Positions 1-9,687 of a stretch of 64,000 nt of DNA are shown piece by piece (position 1 is the first letter of the stretch; each line of letters opens with the position of its first letter). The notes beneath the pieces were generated by a model. It made no database searches, was not told the origin of the DNA, and was given only the letters and a program-made list of their open reading frames with translations. The translations under genes were made by a program, and so were the position numbers. Source of the DNA: Ascarosepion bandense (Eukaryota; Mollusca; Cephalopoda; Sepiida; Sepiidae); assembly GCA_037127315.1 (NCBI GenBank), contig JBBBDQ010000308.1, positions 1,537,001 to 1,601,000 on the forward strand. Direction: 5' to 3'.

Positions 1-188
1 AATTATCAAAAAGCTTAGAACCAAATTAATAAAAATTATCCAAATGTTGGAGAATTTTTGTCTTTATTTTCACTTGGAATTAAAGCCAACATACGACGTT
101 TAGAACGGCTCATGATTAAACATAATAGACATTCATTGTCTCTTATATTTAACAGTATATGTTTAGAAAATTATTTGCTGCCTCGATA

Positions 189-238
<50 letters not shown>
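1..238 (+). mobile_element. 5' fragment of a Penelope-like element, ended by (TA)n
   Basis: The sequence opens with aagcttagaacc, the same motif that follows the terminal repeat of the full PLE at 19.4 kb. The translation from about 61 (FSLGIKANIRRLERLMIKHN, then LENYLLPRY) aligns with the N-terminus of that PLE (ITIKYIRRYERTLHKINRQN, then NEKMLPKYAQF). Homology stops at a (TA)n tract (about 190-235). A sister copy at about 4313-4500 stops at the same place, as does the 22.1 kb copy. This is a truncated, non-functional relic. Confidence 0.7.
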
Positions 239-300
239 GACGATAGATAGATACGTATGTATGTATGTATGTATATATGGATGGCTGGATAGATGGATGT
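186..300. repeat. (TA)n tract followed by (GATA)/(GTAT) microsatellite
   Basis: An uninterrupted TA dinucleotide run is followed by degenerate four-base repeats up to about 300. The peptides predicted here (runs of IY or HTYI) are artefacts of the repeat. Confidence 0.95.
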
Positions 301-484
301 AACTTATCTTTGAATAGAGTTTATCTTTTAGAGAAAATAATGAACAAAAAAAAAAAACCAGAGGAATCTTTCTGAACATGTACAGCACATACGTCAATCC
401 CAATCCATAATCGAAATCTGATCACAATTCAAAGATTACTCATTTTTAATAAAATAAAATTCTTGAAAATTACTCGTTTACGTT
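301..484. other. Unassigned AT-rich stretch
   Basis: No coding homology, tandem structure or repeat shared with the rest of the window was recognised. Confidence 0.4.
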
Positions 485-720
485 TGCCCTACTGGACTGT
501 GAATTATGGCACTTTGTGTCCTCCATATGTTTTCACTGACTGTTCAACCACCTGATAAATATTCATGAAAGTCCCTAAATTTTTATAAGCCTTGATTAAC
601 AAATATCTTTTATTTTGTATATAAACATGTGCAACAGAATAAATCTTTGCATTTGCCTTGATGAAGTTCCTTAGAGGACGAAACGCGTCGGATATGAATA
701 GTGTTTAAACAAGTATTTAT
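485..720 (+). mobile_element. Terminal fragment of a PLE-like family (family B)
   Basis: This block is homologous, in reverse complement, to 1862-2065. Both contain the same order: a gaattatgg..cactttgtgtcctcc segment, an accacctgat segment, and a cttgat..gaaacgc segment. No coding part remains. The assignment to PLEs rests on the terminal hammerhead-like core, a feature known from PLE terminal repeats, so it is an inference. A (TA)n run follows at about 719-735. Confidence 0.5.
651..700 (+). ncRNA. Hammerhead-like core, degenerate
   Basis: The order is UUGAUGA (658-664; consensus CUGAUGA), an imperfect stem II (GUUCC..AGGAC), GAAAC (680-684), GC, then GUC (687-689). GAAAC-GC-GUC matches the minimal two-pair helix III and cleavage triplet seen in short type I hammerheads of PLEs. 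The first core base is wrong and stem I is weak (CC/GG only). It may be an inactive relic. Confidence 0.4.
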
Positions 721-1299
721 ATATATATATATAATAAAATAAATTTTCAACATTGTTGAATGAACATTTCAACATGAAATCTCTAAGAGAAATTCCACGT
801 CTCCTCAGCAACAGTTCAATCTTCTAAAATGAGAATAAAATTAAAAAGGATTTAATTTATTTTTGAATATTGAAAATTTATTTTATTTTATATTAGCTCG
901 GTAATTTTAATTACGTTGAGCTCTCCTCCTGTAACATTTTTTAATATTAAAATTTAATATTAATTAGGATCAGGGTTTTGGGATTTACCTTACTACTTTT
1001 CCGTTTGGATTAAGTAATCTAATATATATATATAATGCAAATCAATGCTTATTTATATATAACATTGATAAAATCAACTGACATGAAAAGAAAATTTATT
1101 TTTGTTTTACTCGTGAAACTTCATTAAAACTCAAATGTAGGAATTTTTTGTTGGGGTGGGGAATGCTTACTGCATAGAAACAGAAAATAATATCATAAAG
1201 AAAAATATAAATGACGTGTTCAAATTTAAAATATTCTTCAAGTTACGTCTTTTTATCAATATATACATATGCTTTGATTTGCAATTTATATATATATAT

Positions 1300-1300
<1 letters not shown>
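721..1300. other. Unassigned AT-rich DNA
   Basis: AT-rich sequence with short (TA)n runs near 720 and 1023. No recognisable coding homology or shared repeat was seen. Confidence 0.4.
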
Positions 1301-1303
<3 letters not shown>

Positions 1304-1376
<73 letters not shown>

Positions 1377-1505
1377 AAATCTAAGCAAGAGCCTACAATC
1401 TACCATGGTTTCGCCCAACGGGTCGTCAGGGAAATTTGCTGAGCCAATTTCCCTGACAACCCGTTGGCCAAAAGCGCGGTAGGTTGTAGGCTCTTGCTTA
1501 GATTT

Positions 1506-1547
<42 letters not shown>

Positions 1548-1552
1548 CCTCT
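1304..1552. repeat. Palindromic foldback element with microsatellite arms
   Basis: (GA)n then (GACA)n at about 1303-1375 leads into a core (ctaagcaagagcctacaatc, taccatggtttcgc, ggtcgtcagggaaat) at about 1376-1434. The core then repeats in reverse complement at about 1445-1507 and exits into (TGTC)n and CT-rich DNA. The microsatellite is therefore part of both arms. The core is related to the palindrome at 13253-13383, so this is a dispersed foldback (MITE-like) family. No ORF of its own. Confidence 0.85.
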
Positions 1553-1788
1553 TTCGTATTGAGCGCTTTAGTGTTAGGGTTTTCTTCATGGGTTTTTTTC
1601 TTTCTTACGAGTGCTTGACTTTTTGTTTATGTACTTCGTTTGTTTTGAAGAGGAAGTAAAAATACTTCCGCTTCTTTTCCCTCCGAGTTCGTTCTCGGTG
1701 GGTTGTACAAGACGATTTAAATTATAGCTTAATTAGTACTAGTCTCGGCAGTGTTAGTTCGGTTACTATTGGTATTGTTGTTGCTATA

Positions 1789-1789
<1 letters not shown>

Positions 1790-1850
<61 letters not shown>
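1790..1850. repeat. (TTA)n and (TA)n microsatellite
   Basis: A trinucleotide TTA run passes directly into a TA run. Confidence 0.95.
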
Positions 1851-1853
<3 letters not shown>

Positions 1854-1861
1854 AAAAACTA

Positions 1862-2065
1862 TTTATGGCCGATGCGTTTCGGTCTCTGAGATACTATATC
1901 AAGACAAAAGTAAGGATTTCTTCTTTACACGTGTTTATATACAAGAGCAAGGATATAATTGGTTTATCAGGGCTTTTAAATTTGGGATCGCTCATGAATG
2001 TTCATCAGGTGGTTAAAATGTCAATCAAAACATATGGAGGACACAAAGTACCATAATTCAAAGTC
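1862..2065 (-). mobile_element. Terminal fragment of PLE-like family B
   Basis: Read on the minus strand this repeats 485-700 over its whole length with scattered substitutions. It includes ggtactttgtgtcctccat, the accacctgatgaa segment and the hammerhead-like end (minus strand, about 1901-1862: CUUGAUAUAG..GACC-GAAAC-GC-AUC). The core is more decayed than in the + strand copy. Confidence 0.5.
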
Positions 2066-2218
2066 TCCTCAGGCAAAAATAAGTAGTAATATTCAAGTAT
2101 TTTTTTTTCTCATATATTATTCTTTTCATAATTAAGTATTGTTTTAAAAAGACGATCAGAGGGCGAAATACATCGATTAGGATTTTCTCTTTTAGTTTAT
2201 TCACTTTGTTCCTTCACA

Positions 2219-3032
2219 GATACACTCTATTTGAAAATAATTATAAGGCATTTTACTGCCAGAGTTTTGCAGGGGGTTACATAGGAGGAAAGTTATGAGA
2301 AAGAGTGACAGGTTATAGGGGATGTCAGGAATCAGGTAAGAGAAGGATGACTGTGGCCATAAAGTGAGGGATCAGTTTATATATTGATTGTAATATAATA
2401 TTGATCCCCCACTTTATATACACATTATAATAGTATAGAATTTTTTTTATAATCATATCGGCCCACGCAAGGCATTTTACTGCTAATGTTTTGCAGGGGT
2501 TACATTGGAGGAAAGTTATGAGAAATAGTGACAGGTTATAGGGGGTATCAGGAAGTGGGTAAGAGAAGGATGAGAATACAGATGATAGTAGAGTGGACGA
2601 AGAAAGGAGCATGAGGGAGGATGCAGGTTAGTGTGACAGGAGATGACTATTGACTTTACATTTAAATTCTTGGAGATTGTAGCTGTCGGGAAAACAAGGA
2701 AATGGAATGGAATTCCACAGGCGGAAAGTGCGAGAAAAGAAGCTGATGAAGTAGAATTTGCATTTACAATTTATTGGTTTCACAGTAAAAGGGGGGGACC
2801 TATTTGTTAATCTTGTGGTTTGAGTAAATTCATATATAGAGGGTTACCAATGAGCTAAGTTCATCGGATCAGAAGCCATGAAAGTATTTTTAGAAGAAAC
2901 ACCGGGAAGCCACATTGAGCTGGTGAGAAAGTGACTGTATCTGAGCTGCCAGGTCAGGCTCTATCACATTACAGATTCTCCATTGGATTTTGTCAAGGAC
3001 ACCTAGGTGGATAGCAGGAGCACTAAGACTAA
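2219..3032 (-). mobile_element. LINE-A 3' end, rearranged
   Basis: Minus-strand reading at about 3030-2890 gives HLGVLDKIQWRICNVIEPDL and then LSHQLNVASR, the C-terminal signature of LINE-A (compare 37270-37370). The 3' untranslated tail follows down to 2219. The tail occurs twice, at about 2219-2358 and 2470-2580, on either side of a short foldback (2359-2417). That suggests a duplication or an insertion with a large repeat of the flank. Stops and frameshifts are present. Confidence 0.75.
2359..2417. repeat. Short foldback repeat (gatcccccact family)
   Basis: The arms ataaagtgagggatca (2359-2374) and tgatcccccactttat (2402-2417) are inverted repeats around an AT-rich loop. Related copies lie at 6814-6867 and 35717-35769. 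Confidence 0.75.
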
Positions 3033-3044
3033 CAGAGATCAATT

Positions 3045-3445
3045 CGCTAAGTGCTATACACGATTGGGCGATCATGTCTCTTTCGATACATGACTGATTA
3101 GGCAGAAAATTTTTCCGCAAAAAATTTTGCCATTACTTTCTGCAGTAGACTGGTTGCCAGCCAAAGCTATCGAACCCAATCTTTACATTTAAGCCATAGC
3201 TGGAGAGAGAAGTGACGGATTAATATCCTTCTTAAGGCTATTTGCGCGTAAGTGAATGCAACAAATTCAATTGGAATTTGAACTCGGCTCTCCAAATTCT
3301 CTAACAGTAATCAATTCAGTTAAGTGCCATACATGATACACGCTTGGGTGGTCATGTCTCGTAAGAGACATGACTGACTAGACAGAAGATTATCCCGTAG
3401 TAGGTTGCCATTGCTTTCTGCGGTTGCCATTGCTTTCTAACAGAG
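3045..3445 (-). mobile_element. Two S1 SINE copies, partial
   Basis: Both match, on the minus strand, the S1 SINE defined by the 45.5 kb copy with its target duplication. The first (about 3045-3303) runs almost to the tRNA-like head. The second (about 3310-3445) has only the 3' half. Diagnostic pieces are gttgccagccaaagctat and cgatcatgtctc. They insert beside LINE-A and LINE-C fragments. Confidence 0.7.
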
Positions 3446-3449
3446 ATAC

Positions 3450-4115
3450 ACGGCATAAAAGAGTAAGGGTTCAACATTATTAACAACGATATTAAAACGC
3501 TTTATAGACTGGTTTCCCTCACCGCCGATCATGCCCCGAGTCACGATGAACGGATGTCCCCTCGAAGAGGCTCTGTACCTTGAGAGAATATTGTGCCTTA
3601 AGCTCACATCCGACCTCAAGTGGAACTCTTATACACGATCCATCGCTAAAGATGCAGGTAAAATGCTCAGCACTCTGTAAGTATCTGATTTCTCAGGCCA
3701 TCATTTACTTTAGGCCCAAAATGGAGTGCCGTTGCCTTATCTGAGCGTAAAAATCCTTCTCCTCACTTTCCAGTGTTGATATTCATTCCAAAGCGTCTCC
3801 GAGTCCTTGTTAAAGAAGAATTATTTCCCATCTTACAACTTTTCTCTTTCTCACAGGCGAGATGTGGAGAGTCTCTCACTGATCTATCGCCACTACAAGA
3901 AAAGTGCTTAGGTGAACCACATACCCTGCTTACGCCAGGCCTAACCGTCGCGGCTACAACCCACCGTGTTTACTTACATTGTAGGAAACTACCCATATTC
4001 CCTCTATATTTCATCGGCGAGAAGTTCCATTTCGCGAACCACTACCCCGTGGAACAAACTCCCAAGAGGATGCTTCCCCGATCACTACAGTTTCAACCTG
4101 CTCAAGTTTGACTAT
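3450..4115 (+). pseudogene. LINE-C reverse transcriptase C-terminal relic
   Basis: Translation gives LERILCLKLTSDLKWNSYTR then SIAKDAGKMLSTL, the 'L(T)LSVDLKWNDYI..SIAK' segment of Jockey/CR1-like reverse transcriptases. Near 3966-4110 it gives SSISRTTTPWNKLPRGCFPD then HYSFNLLKF, the C-terminal end. It differs clearly from LINE-A, so I treat it as a second family of the same broad clade. Many stops and frameshifts between the blocks show long decay. A second piece lies at 26385-26560 on the minus strand. Confidence 0.6.
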
Positions 4116-4199
4116 TTCAAGATTAAAAAAATTAAATTCAATATACGATTTCCGATTATTTGCATTACATATTTACGACCTGCGTCTGCTATTCGGTGA

Positions 4200-4500
4200 C
4201 TGTTATCGTCGCATATCAATGTTTTATGTCAACACAAGATAACATCATCTTTGATGGTAAATGTCTTTATGGTAACGTCCTTGTAACCTATCTGAAGATG
4301 GCTCATGTGAGCCGAAAGCTTAGAACCAGCATAATAACAAATATCCAAATGTAGGACAATTTTTGTCTTAATTTTCACCTGAAATTAAAGCCAAAATACT
4401 ATATTTAGAACGGCTCATGATTAAACATAATAGACATTTATTGTCTGTTACGTATAACAATAAATGTTTAGAAAATTATATGCTGCCTCGATACAGTATA
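4200..4500 (+). mobile_element. PLE terminal repeat plus 5' coding fragment
   Basis: A hammerhead-like core at 4292-4317 (CUGAAGA, stem GGCUC/GAGCC, GAAA) is followed by aagcttagaacc and a decayed N-terminal coding start like 1-190. It ends in (TA)n at about 4497. The order terminal repeat then ORF start matches the junctions at 19.4 and 22.1 kb. Confidence 0.6.
4292..4320 (+). ncRNA. Hammerhead-like core in PLE terminal repeat
   Basis: CUGAAGA differs from the CUGAUGA core at one base. It is followed by a clean stem II (GGCUC-AUGU-GAGCC) and GAAA. No convincing helix III or cleavage triplet follows (GCUUAGAACC), so activity is doubtful. Confidence 0.35.
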
Positions 4501-4526
4501 TATATATATATATATATAGATATATA

Positions 4527-5125
4527 CAGTACTCTACAAAAGTATTAAGAAAAGAACTATTTTATCTTTTATGAGACATATTGACAGAAAATAAACAATT
4601 TAATTAAAGTAATTTTATTTGATTTTCTCAAGAAATGCTTTAACAAGAAAAATACTTATTACAAAATAAATTTAATATTTAGTATAATAGCCTTTTGCTT
4701 TGATCACAGCATTAATTCTATCAGGCATTGACATCACAAGTTTCGTCTAATGGTATCTCCTGCCAAGCAGCTTGTATTTGTTCCCAAAGTGTATCTTGCG
4801 ATTAATATTAGATTTATCGCTTTTTTTTATCCAAAATATCCCATAAAGGTTAAATAGGATTGAGATCAGGGCTTTGTGGGGGCAAATTCAAATTCCAAAG
4901 CCTTTCTTCCTCTTCCTTTTTAATTAAATAATTCTTACAAAGGTTTGGTTTTCCACCCTGTATTTGAATTTCAGTGAAGTTTTCAGGAAAATCACCCCCT
5001 GTCCTAATACTTTTGCACACTAACGGTAGTGTGCAAAAGTGTTAGGACAGGGGTGATTTTAAACTTTATTTTGATGCCTCATAAAAGATAAAATAGTTCT
5101 TGTCCTAATACATTTGCACAGTACT
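4527..5125 (-). mobile_element. Tc1/mariner-like element with transposase C-terminal relic
   Basis: The ends form terminal inverted repeats: caaaagtattaag..agaactattttatcttt at the left and its complement ending tttgcacagtact at the right. On the minus strand about 4895-4680 reads PPQSPDLNPI, a stop, PLWDILDKK, then DTLWEQIQAAWQEIPLD and KGYYTKY-like residues. This is the C-terminal catalytic end of a Tc1-like transposase. The stop (TAA) stands where the third catalytic Glu (usually PIE) would be. The rest of the transposase is missing. A subterminal perfect palindrome occupies 4987-5060. A second family member is at 25240-26371. Confidence 0.8.
4987..5060. repeat. Subterminal palindrome of the Tc1-like family
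   Basis: The arms aaaatcaccccctgtcctaa and its complement meet at a centre cacactaacggtagtgtg. The same palindrome occurs at 25302-25379 in the other copy, so it belongs to the element and is not a local accident. Confidence 0.8.
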
Positions 5126-5136
5126 CTCTCTCTCTC

Positions 5137-5220
<84 letters not shown>
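5126..5220. repeat. (CT)n, (TA)n and (TG)n microsatellite
   Basis: Three dinucleotide blocks in succession next to the Tc1-like right end. Confidence 0.95.
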
Positions 5221-5223
<3 letters not shown>

Positions 5224-6344
5224 ATTTGGGTAGCAGTTTCTCTATTGTACATGTTTTATTATAAATGACTAAGGTATTGCCGTTAAATTTTTTATTTAAT
5301 TTTTCTTGTTATAATTTTCTTCTTTTCAAGAAAATAAATTATGTCGAAATTGTTCTCATATTCTGTATGCCTGAGTGCATACGGCTTTACTTTTAGCCAT
5401 AGTCAAGTATGATCTTATTTTTAATTCTAACAGAATGTATGGATTTTTTATACATGTATCTAAAGTTATAGGAATGTTTTATTTTCCACACACGGTCAGC
5501 ACATTGTGACCGTATTCATTGCTGTTGTTATTGAGTGTTGGTTTTTACTTTTCAATTAATAATTCTTTCATTATTTTTTGCCTTTTTTCCATAGATGCGG
5601 CTATTTTATTTGTATTATTAACACGTATGCTGCAACAGTGACACAGTGAGCTTGTTAAATTATTTTCGCAATAGGTTGCTTTACAAGTTACGCCAAGTCT
5701 TCATTCAAATCACACAAACTTTTTCATACATCAAAGTCCGAATTAATACTCAGCCTAAAACTTTATAAAACTTAATTTTTCATTCTGAAACTGTTTTTAC
5801 TGCACAAAAGAATTCGTATGAATATTTAAATTTATTACTACACACACGCGTAGACATAAGGGAAAAAAAATCGGAAAAAATTACTTAATAAAAAAAATGT
5901 AATTCTGTTTAACTACACTTGCTCAGTTTTCTCTTACCTACCGCCAAATGATGTCGTCTGTAATGATAATAAAATGAACGAACGATATTGTATCTCTTGT
6001 AAAAGACTCAAGAACAATGCTTATATAATGAGACTGAATTAAAAAGAAAAACGTCACAAAACAAAAAACGAAACAAAAAAACAAAAAAAAAAACAAGAAA
6101 AATAAAAATTTGGCTACAAAAAGACAGCGAAATGAATTTGTAACGAGCCAATATGAAGCGTGAGCTGATTGGCCAATTCATCAGACGTGTATTTAGATGT
6201 GAACACTTCGGGGCTGACCCAAGAAGAACGCGTGGTTTTCTATCCGTTCAATGAACGGAAGGTTCTTACAAAAAATGATATATTATCTGAACGAATAGTC
6301 GTTTTTTTTAAATAAAACATTACAAACTTAAATTTTTTTTTTTA
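5221..6344. other. Unassigned AT-rich DNA
   Basis: No coding homology or repeat shared elsewhere in the window was found. A-rich patches occur near 5865-5900 and 6050-6110. The stretch 6140-6240 is less AT-rich but not recognised. Confidence 0.4.
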
Positions 6345-6480
6345 TCCAAGTGGGATTTGAAAGCTTTCGTCCAAAGTTTTAAAAATTTTTTTTAATAATA
6401 ATAAGAAGTAGAGGAATAATAATAATAATAATAATAATAAGAAGAAGAAGAAGAAGAAGAAGGAAGACAGAAAGAAAGAA
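6345..6480. repeat. (AAT)n and (AAG)n microsatellite
   Basis: Trinucleotide runs (6412-6465) just upstream of an S1 SINE. Confidence 0.85.
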
Positions 6481-6483
6481 ATT

Positions 6484-7088
6484 TTGTGGAGCAGTGGAAC
6501 GAGAAATCGGGGAGCCGAGTCCAAATTCCAGTTGAATCCCTTGAATTCACATACGCGCAGATACCCTTGGGAAAAGTAATAATCCGTCTCTTCCCTCCAG
6601 TTATGGGTTAAATAACAGGACAGAATGGGTTCTATGGCCTTGGTCGGCAACCAGTCTACCGCAGAAAGTAATGGCAACCTACTGCGGGAAAATCTTCTGA
6701 CTAGTCAGTCAGTCTCTTTCGAAACATGATCGCCCAAAGCGTGTATCGCGCATGGCACTTAACTGACTGACTGAATATAATAGTTGGAAACATGATTAAA
6801 ACTTCTACTGGCATAAAGTGGGGGATCGGTTTTCTATTGTTTTGAAGTAATAAACTGATCCCCCACTAATTATACTTAATATAATAATGTAATATAATCT
6901 ATCTCTTCTCCCTCCAGTGATGAGTTAAATAGCAGGACAGATTGGGTTCTATAGCCTTGGTTGGCAACCAGTCTACCGCAGAAAGCAATGGCAACCTACT
7001 GCGGGAAAATCTTCTGCCCAGTCAGTCATGTCTCTTTCGAGACATTATCACCCAAGCGTGCATCACGTATGGCATTTAATTGACTGAT
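6484..7088 (+). mobile_element. Composite: S1 SINE, foldback insert, S1 SINE
   Basis: S1 copy 1 (about 6490-6778) and S1 copy 2 (about 6895-7088, lacking the tRNA-like head) are in the same orientation. Between them lies a roughly 115-base insert with the inverted arms aaagtgggggatcggttt (6814-6831) and aaactgatcccccact (6852-6867). The whole arrangement recurs in reverse at 35500-36022, including the insert, so it seems to be one mobile composite and not two chance insertions. Confidence 0.75.
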
Positions 7089-7589
7089 CATATTTAAAAG
7101 GGAATTTCAAGTGGTCAATACTCTGCCTGTAAAATCAAGCTTCATGAGTCGTTACTCAGTGAAGAATTAAAGGCTGAAATAAAACATATACTGTTCACAT
7201 ATTACGAATAGCTTTATCTATGCAAAATTTGTGGGAATTAGTTTTTGTTTTTTATTGTTTTACTTTTTCTTATTTTGACAGATACATTTAGCAAAATTAT
7301 ATAAACGTATCTTGGAATATTAATGAGTAAATTATTTTAATATCATCGCAATTGGCTTCAGTCATGGCCTCCAAATGACTTCAAGATCCTCTGCAACTAT
7401 TCTGCGCGGTCTCTTTGTTTAAGTTGATAAATGCTGCCAAAATCCTTGTTTTCAGTACATCTTTGGTGTGACAAAATGTTTTGTTTGGTCTCTCGCTCAA
7501 CTGCACCCCCCTAAATAATAATCAATGGGGTTGCAGCATTGGGAGTTAGGTAGCTAGATGTAAAGGCTGGTGTTTGTTTTTTTTTTTTA
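7089..7589. other. Unassigned AT-rich DNA
   Basis: Nothing recognisable. A poly-T run at about 7577-7590 marks the edge of the following minus-strand LINE tail. Confidence 0.4.
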
Positions 7590-9060
7590 TTCATTTCACC
7601 CCAAGGAAGGCGATACCGCCACTGATGCGCAGGGGGCTACTTAAGAGAGTTAAAGTTTTAGACAGGAGGAGAGTGAAAACAAAGGCCAATAAGCTACAGC
7701 GAGTGAAAGGGAAAGGGAAAATGTAGGATGTGAACACAGGAGTGAAAACAGTTGCAAAGGTAGAGAGGAAGGAGAAATACAAGATACAAGGCGTGATGCA
7801 GAAAGAACTGGAATTAAGAGGATAATAGATGGGAATTGACTTTGCATTTAAATTTCTGGACGTTGTAGCCGTCAGGAAAGCAAGTATATGGAAGGGAGTT
7901 CCATAGGCGGGAAGCACGAGAAAAGAAAATGATGGAGTATAATTGTTACCTGCATTTGGTTGATCTAACTGTAAAACCTTCTTGCCAGTCTGGTTACCCG
8001 AGTAAATTTTTGTGGAGGGGGCATCAGTGACCTAAGTTCGTCAGAGCAGAAGTCATGAAAATATTTATAGTAGAGACAGAGGGAAGCCACATCCCGCCCA
8101 TGAAAAAGTGGCTAGAGTCGAGCTGCCAGGTCGGAGCCAATCACATTCTTCTTCTTCATGTGCCGTGTCCCTTCATGACGTAAGCGATCATGGACTTCCA
8201 CTTGGCTGTGTCTGTTGTCGCTCTCAGTATTTTTTCTCTTGCTATCTCTTCCAAGCCACGCTCCGTCAACCATTTGCTCAGAACCACCATACGTCTCGCG
8301 CTACTTTCCCCTGTCTCTTCTGCCATTTATCCGACCTGTGAGTATTAAGTTCTCCAGGCCCACCTTCCTCATTAAGTGTCCCAGGAACCTCATTTGTCTC
8401 TTCCTGATATTTATTCTCAGTTTTCTTCTCGTTTGCATTCTTTCTAACACCTCATCGTTGCACACGAGCTCCTTCCATGGTATCCTCAGCATCCTTCTGT
8501 AAAACCACATTTCTGCTGCCTCAAGCCTTTTCTTCCATATAGAAGAACAGATATCACGTAGCAATCCAGCACTCTTTTCTTTGTTTCTAATGAGATTTTC
8601 TTATTTTTCAGTACCTGAGCTAGCTTCTGAAATGCGTCTTTGGCCATGCCAATGCGTCTTTGGATCTCCGTGTCGCATTTTCCATCCTCTATCAAAACAC
8701 TTCCCAAATATTTAAATTTTTTTACTTGTTTTATTTTAGATTTTCCAACTTGCAGTTGGCATATTGGCCTCTTCTTTTTGTTGATGACCATGCATTCAGT
8801 TTTCTAGAGGTTTATGCTCAACCCTTTCTTTTCACTTTCTTTTACTAACTTCTGTAGAAGGTCCTGCATTTTCCGTTTCGTGTCTGCTATCAGCACTGTG
8901 TCATCTGCATATCGGATATTGTTGAGATTATGGCCGCCATTGACGAAACCAATCACATTACAGATTCTAAAGATTCATGACTGTGTTCTCCTGTTTGTCT
9001 GGTATGGTGAAAAGTGCTGTTGTTCCAGCAGCCACCATCTAGATCCGTGGTAGCATTACC
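7590..9060 (-). mobile_element. LINE-A 3' end, split by an RTE insertion
   Basis: The minus-strand tail starts after poly-T with ttcaccccaaggaaggcg and cactgatgcgcagggggc. C-terminal coding remnants follow (TSRNLNAKS and CFPD-like segments) to 8147, and then resume at 8949-9060. The interruption at 8148-8948 is an RTE copy flanked by ccaatcacatt on both sides (8137-8147 and 8949-8959). LINE-A was therefore in place first. Confidence 0.85.
8148..8948 (-). pseudogene. RTE-like LINE copy, 5' truncated (LINE-B)
   Basis: On the minus strand the insertion encodes, from its 5' edge, a region near RYADDTVLIAD, then KQVKKFKYLGSVLIEDGKCD and AKDAFQKLAQVLKNKK. It continues with SLETKKRVLDCYVISVLLYG, MWFYRRMLRIPWKELV and RQMRFLGHLMRK. 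This is the end of the reverse transcriptase and the C-terminal region of RTE-like elements. Frames are broken, and a deletion removes part of the YGSECWTISSKMK segment. The tail ends in a (CTT)-type repeat (plus-strand view). The 11-base duplication ccaatcacatt proves a retrotransposed insertion. Confidence 0.85.
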
Positions 9061-9065
9061 TCCTC

Positions 9066-9336
9066 AAAGCACACGATGTAAGCGTTCGTGTTGAGTCTGA
9101 GGTCCTGTGGGAAGATAAATTGAGACATAATGTCGCCATCACGATTGCTTACATGAAGCAAATTAAATTTATCCAACTAACTCTTTCAGAATCCTCTGCG
9201 CTATCATCGGATTAACACCCAATCATTCTCTGAATTCGTTTGTATTGCAACTCCCGGTGCGAATGCCAAGCAGAAAAGCATTTAATTTATAAATTTCTGA
9301 CGGAGTGAATTGTCATCGTGTTCTTTTAATTACAAA
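9066..9336. other. Unassigned DNA
   Basis: No recognisable coding or repeat signal. Confidence 0.35.
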
Positions 9337-9450
9337 CGGTGCCCAACTGACCCTACTATACTGTGCACTTGACAAAACAAAAAGAAAACAAAAACAATGT
9401 GCATACGCAAAAATAAGAATATAAAATGGCGACAATTTACCCATCGCACC
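9337..9450. mobile_element. Short mariner-like derivative
   Basis: Both edges match the mariner-like relic at 27576-28400. Here ggtgcccaactgaccctact is the complement of that element's left region, and gcgacaatttacccatcgca matches its right end. No transposase remains between them. A (TG)n run follows at 9457-9481. Confidence 0.5.
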
Positions 9451-9687
9451 ATCTGTGTTTGTGTGTGTGTGTGTGTGTGTGAATGTTTAGATAAAAATAT
9501 AAATATATCTACAAAATTAAAATATGAGTAAAAACAAGGAGAACTTTTCTTTACCGGCTCGTTCCATCCGCTAATGAGCTCCATCAAACCAATTTAAGGA
9601 TTTTTATTTTACAAGTGTTTATAAATAGAATTAAAAGTGTATTTTTTTTTCTTTCGTAAAAAGGGAGATATCCGCTTTTGCAAAGTC

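Noticed and set aside
183..240. Poly-(Ile-Tyr) peptides here and at 16.6, 22.3, 28.9, 31.3 and 47.3 kb
   Set aside because: These are translations of (TA)n and related microsatellites.
2000..2010. Minus-strand CUGAUGA within PLE-like family B
   Set aside because: It is followed by a three-pair stem at most and AGCGA in place of GAAA. The aligned copy near 555 differs.
6150..6200. Minus-strand CUGAUGA followed by the palindrome aattggccaat as a hammerhead
   Set aside because: No GAAA follows the stem and no stem I or III pairing was found.
7591..7917. Minus-strand ORFs with Ser/Leu/Phe-rich ends as host genes
   Set aside because: They are out-of-frame readings of the LINE-A 3' end, as shown by DNA homology to the tails at 24.1, 31.9 and 37.7 kb.
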